DNA of 23,262 nucleotides from Micromonospora parva (GTDB lineage: Bacteria > Actinomycetota > Actinomycetes > Mycobacteriales > Micromonosporaceae). The translations under genes were made by a program, and so were the position numbers. The stretch covers positions 1 to 23,262 of the forward strand of contig NZ_JNZS01000044.1 of the NCBI RefSeq assembly GCF_000718515.1, read 5' to 3'. A model generated the notes under the pieces. The model did no database searches. It saw only the letters and a program-made list of their open reading frames with translations, and had not been told where the DNA came from. How positions within the stretch are numbered: position 1 is the stretch's first letter; the number at the start of each line of letters is the position of its first letter. Of this stretch, positions 23,010 through 23,262 are shown piece after piece.

Positions 23010-23262
23010 TCAGCGCTGCAGCGTCAGCAGACCCGGCCGGTACGGCAGCAGACCGTAGTCGACGCCGTTGGAGCTGGGGGAACGACCCTGGTAGAGCAGT
23101 TGCAGGTTGCAGGCGTTGACAGTCATCGTCTGGTCAGCGCTGGTCCGCAGCAACTCACCGTGACTGATGTCGTTGGTCCAGGTCGCACCACTGTTCGCCT
23201 TACCCGCGAACGGGTTGCTCTCACTGGTGGCCTGCGGCGTCCACGAACCACCCAGGCTGGTG
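23010..23262 (-). CDS. Probable GH62 alpha-L-arabinofuranosidase, C-terminal fragment (cut by window edge)
   Basis: The last 83 residues of a protein whose start lies right of the window; the visible frame runs from 23261 to the TGA at 23012-23010. The segments [33 protein letters not shown] and [12 protein letters not shown], and the end [13 protein letters not shown], closely resemble the C-terminus of GH62 arabinofuranosidases as I remember them. These secreted enzymes remove arabinose side chains from arabinoxylan. Upstream domains, such as a signal peptide or a carbohydrate-binding module, are not visible. The gene would complement the CE15 esterase 8 kb away in hemicellulose breakdown. 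Confidence 0.75.
   Translation of the reverse strand, partial: TSLGGSWTPQATSESNPFAGKANSGATWTNDISHGELLRTSADQTMTVNACNLQLLYQGRSPSSNGVDYGLLPYRPGLLTLQR

Overview
The window is a high-GC actinobacterial chromosome segment, most probably from Micromonospora or a close relative in the Micromonosporaceae. This rests on strong G/C third-codon bias, frequent GTG/TTG starts, actinobacterial families (SCO4848-like membrane protein, ECF42 sigma factor with a YCII/DGPF partner, SigE-family sigma factor, CE15-CBM2 secreted esterase), and a minus-strand rRNA leader with boxA at the left edge. No insertion sequence, phage gene, CRISPR array or tRNA gene is visible.

Layout. 1-515 (minus) is the promoter and leader region of an rrn operon whose 16S gene lies just outside the left edge; three tandem -35/-10 pairs are visible. 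667-2886 holds a small membrane protein (minus), a PRC-barrel protein, a possible small ORF, a hairpin, and a tryptophanyl-tRNA synthetase of the auxiliary TrpRS II-like type. 2933-6488 holds an LtrA-family membrane protein, then a tight YCII/DGPF - ECF42 sigma - HAD phosphatase unit preceded by a good match to the ECF42 promoter. 6493-7464 is a zinc-free quinone-oxidoreductase-type MDR protein.

7600-12948 is the most interesting part. A secreted purple-acid-phosphatase-like enzyme appears to end in a WxL-like cell-wall domain. A DUF916 (WxL-interacting) membrane-anchored protein lies directly downstream. A two-unit PHO box sits upstream of the phosphatase, and a strong hairpin separates the two genes. 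A HupE/UreJ-family membrane protein precedes them on the same strand, divergent from a BMP-family lipoprotein. My reading is a phosphate-starvation-induced, wall-tethered phosphatase with a dedicated anchoring partner.

13021-16113 (minus) holds a glucuronoyl methylesterase (CE15) with Pro/Thr linker and CBM2, with two CGAAACTTTCG-type xylan-regulator boxes upstream. Next to it are a membrane protein (probable anti-sigma or sensor) and the SigE-family sigma factor translationally coupled to it. 16295-19519 is a large secreted subtilisin-like protease. 19675-22203 is a divergent SDR / DHA2-type MFS exporter pair. 22312-22914 is a SAM methyltransferase. The right edge carries the C-terminus of a probable GH62 alpha-L-arabinofuranosidase, a second hemicellulose gene. 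Strong GC-rich hairpins mark most convergent gene ends.
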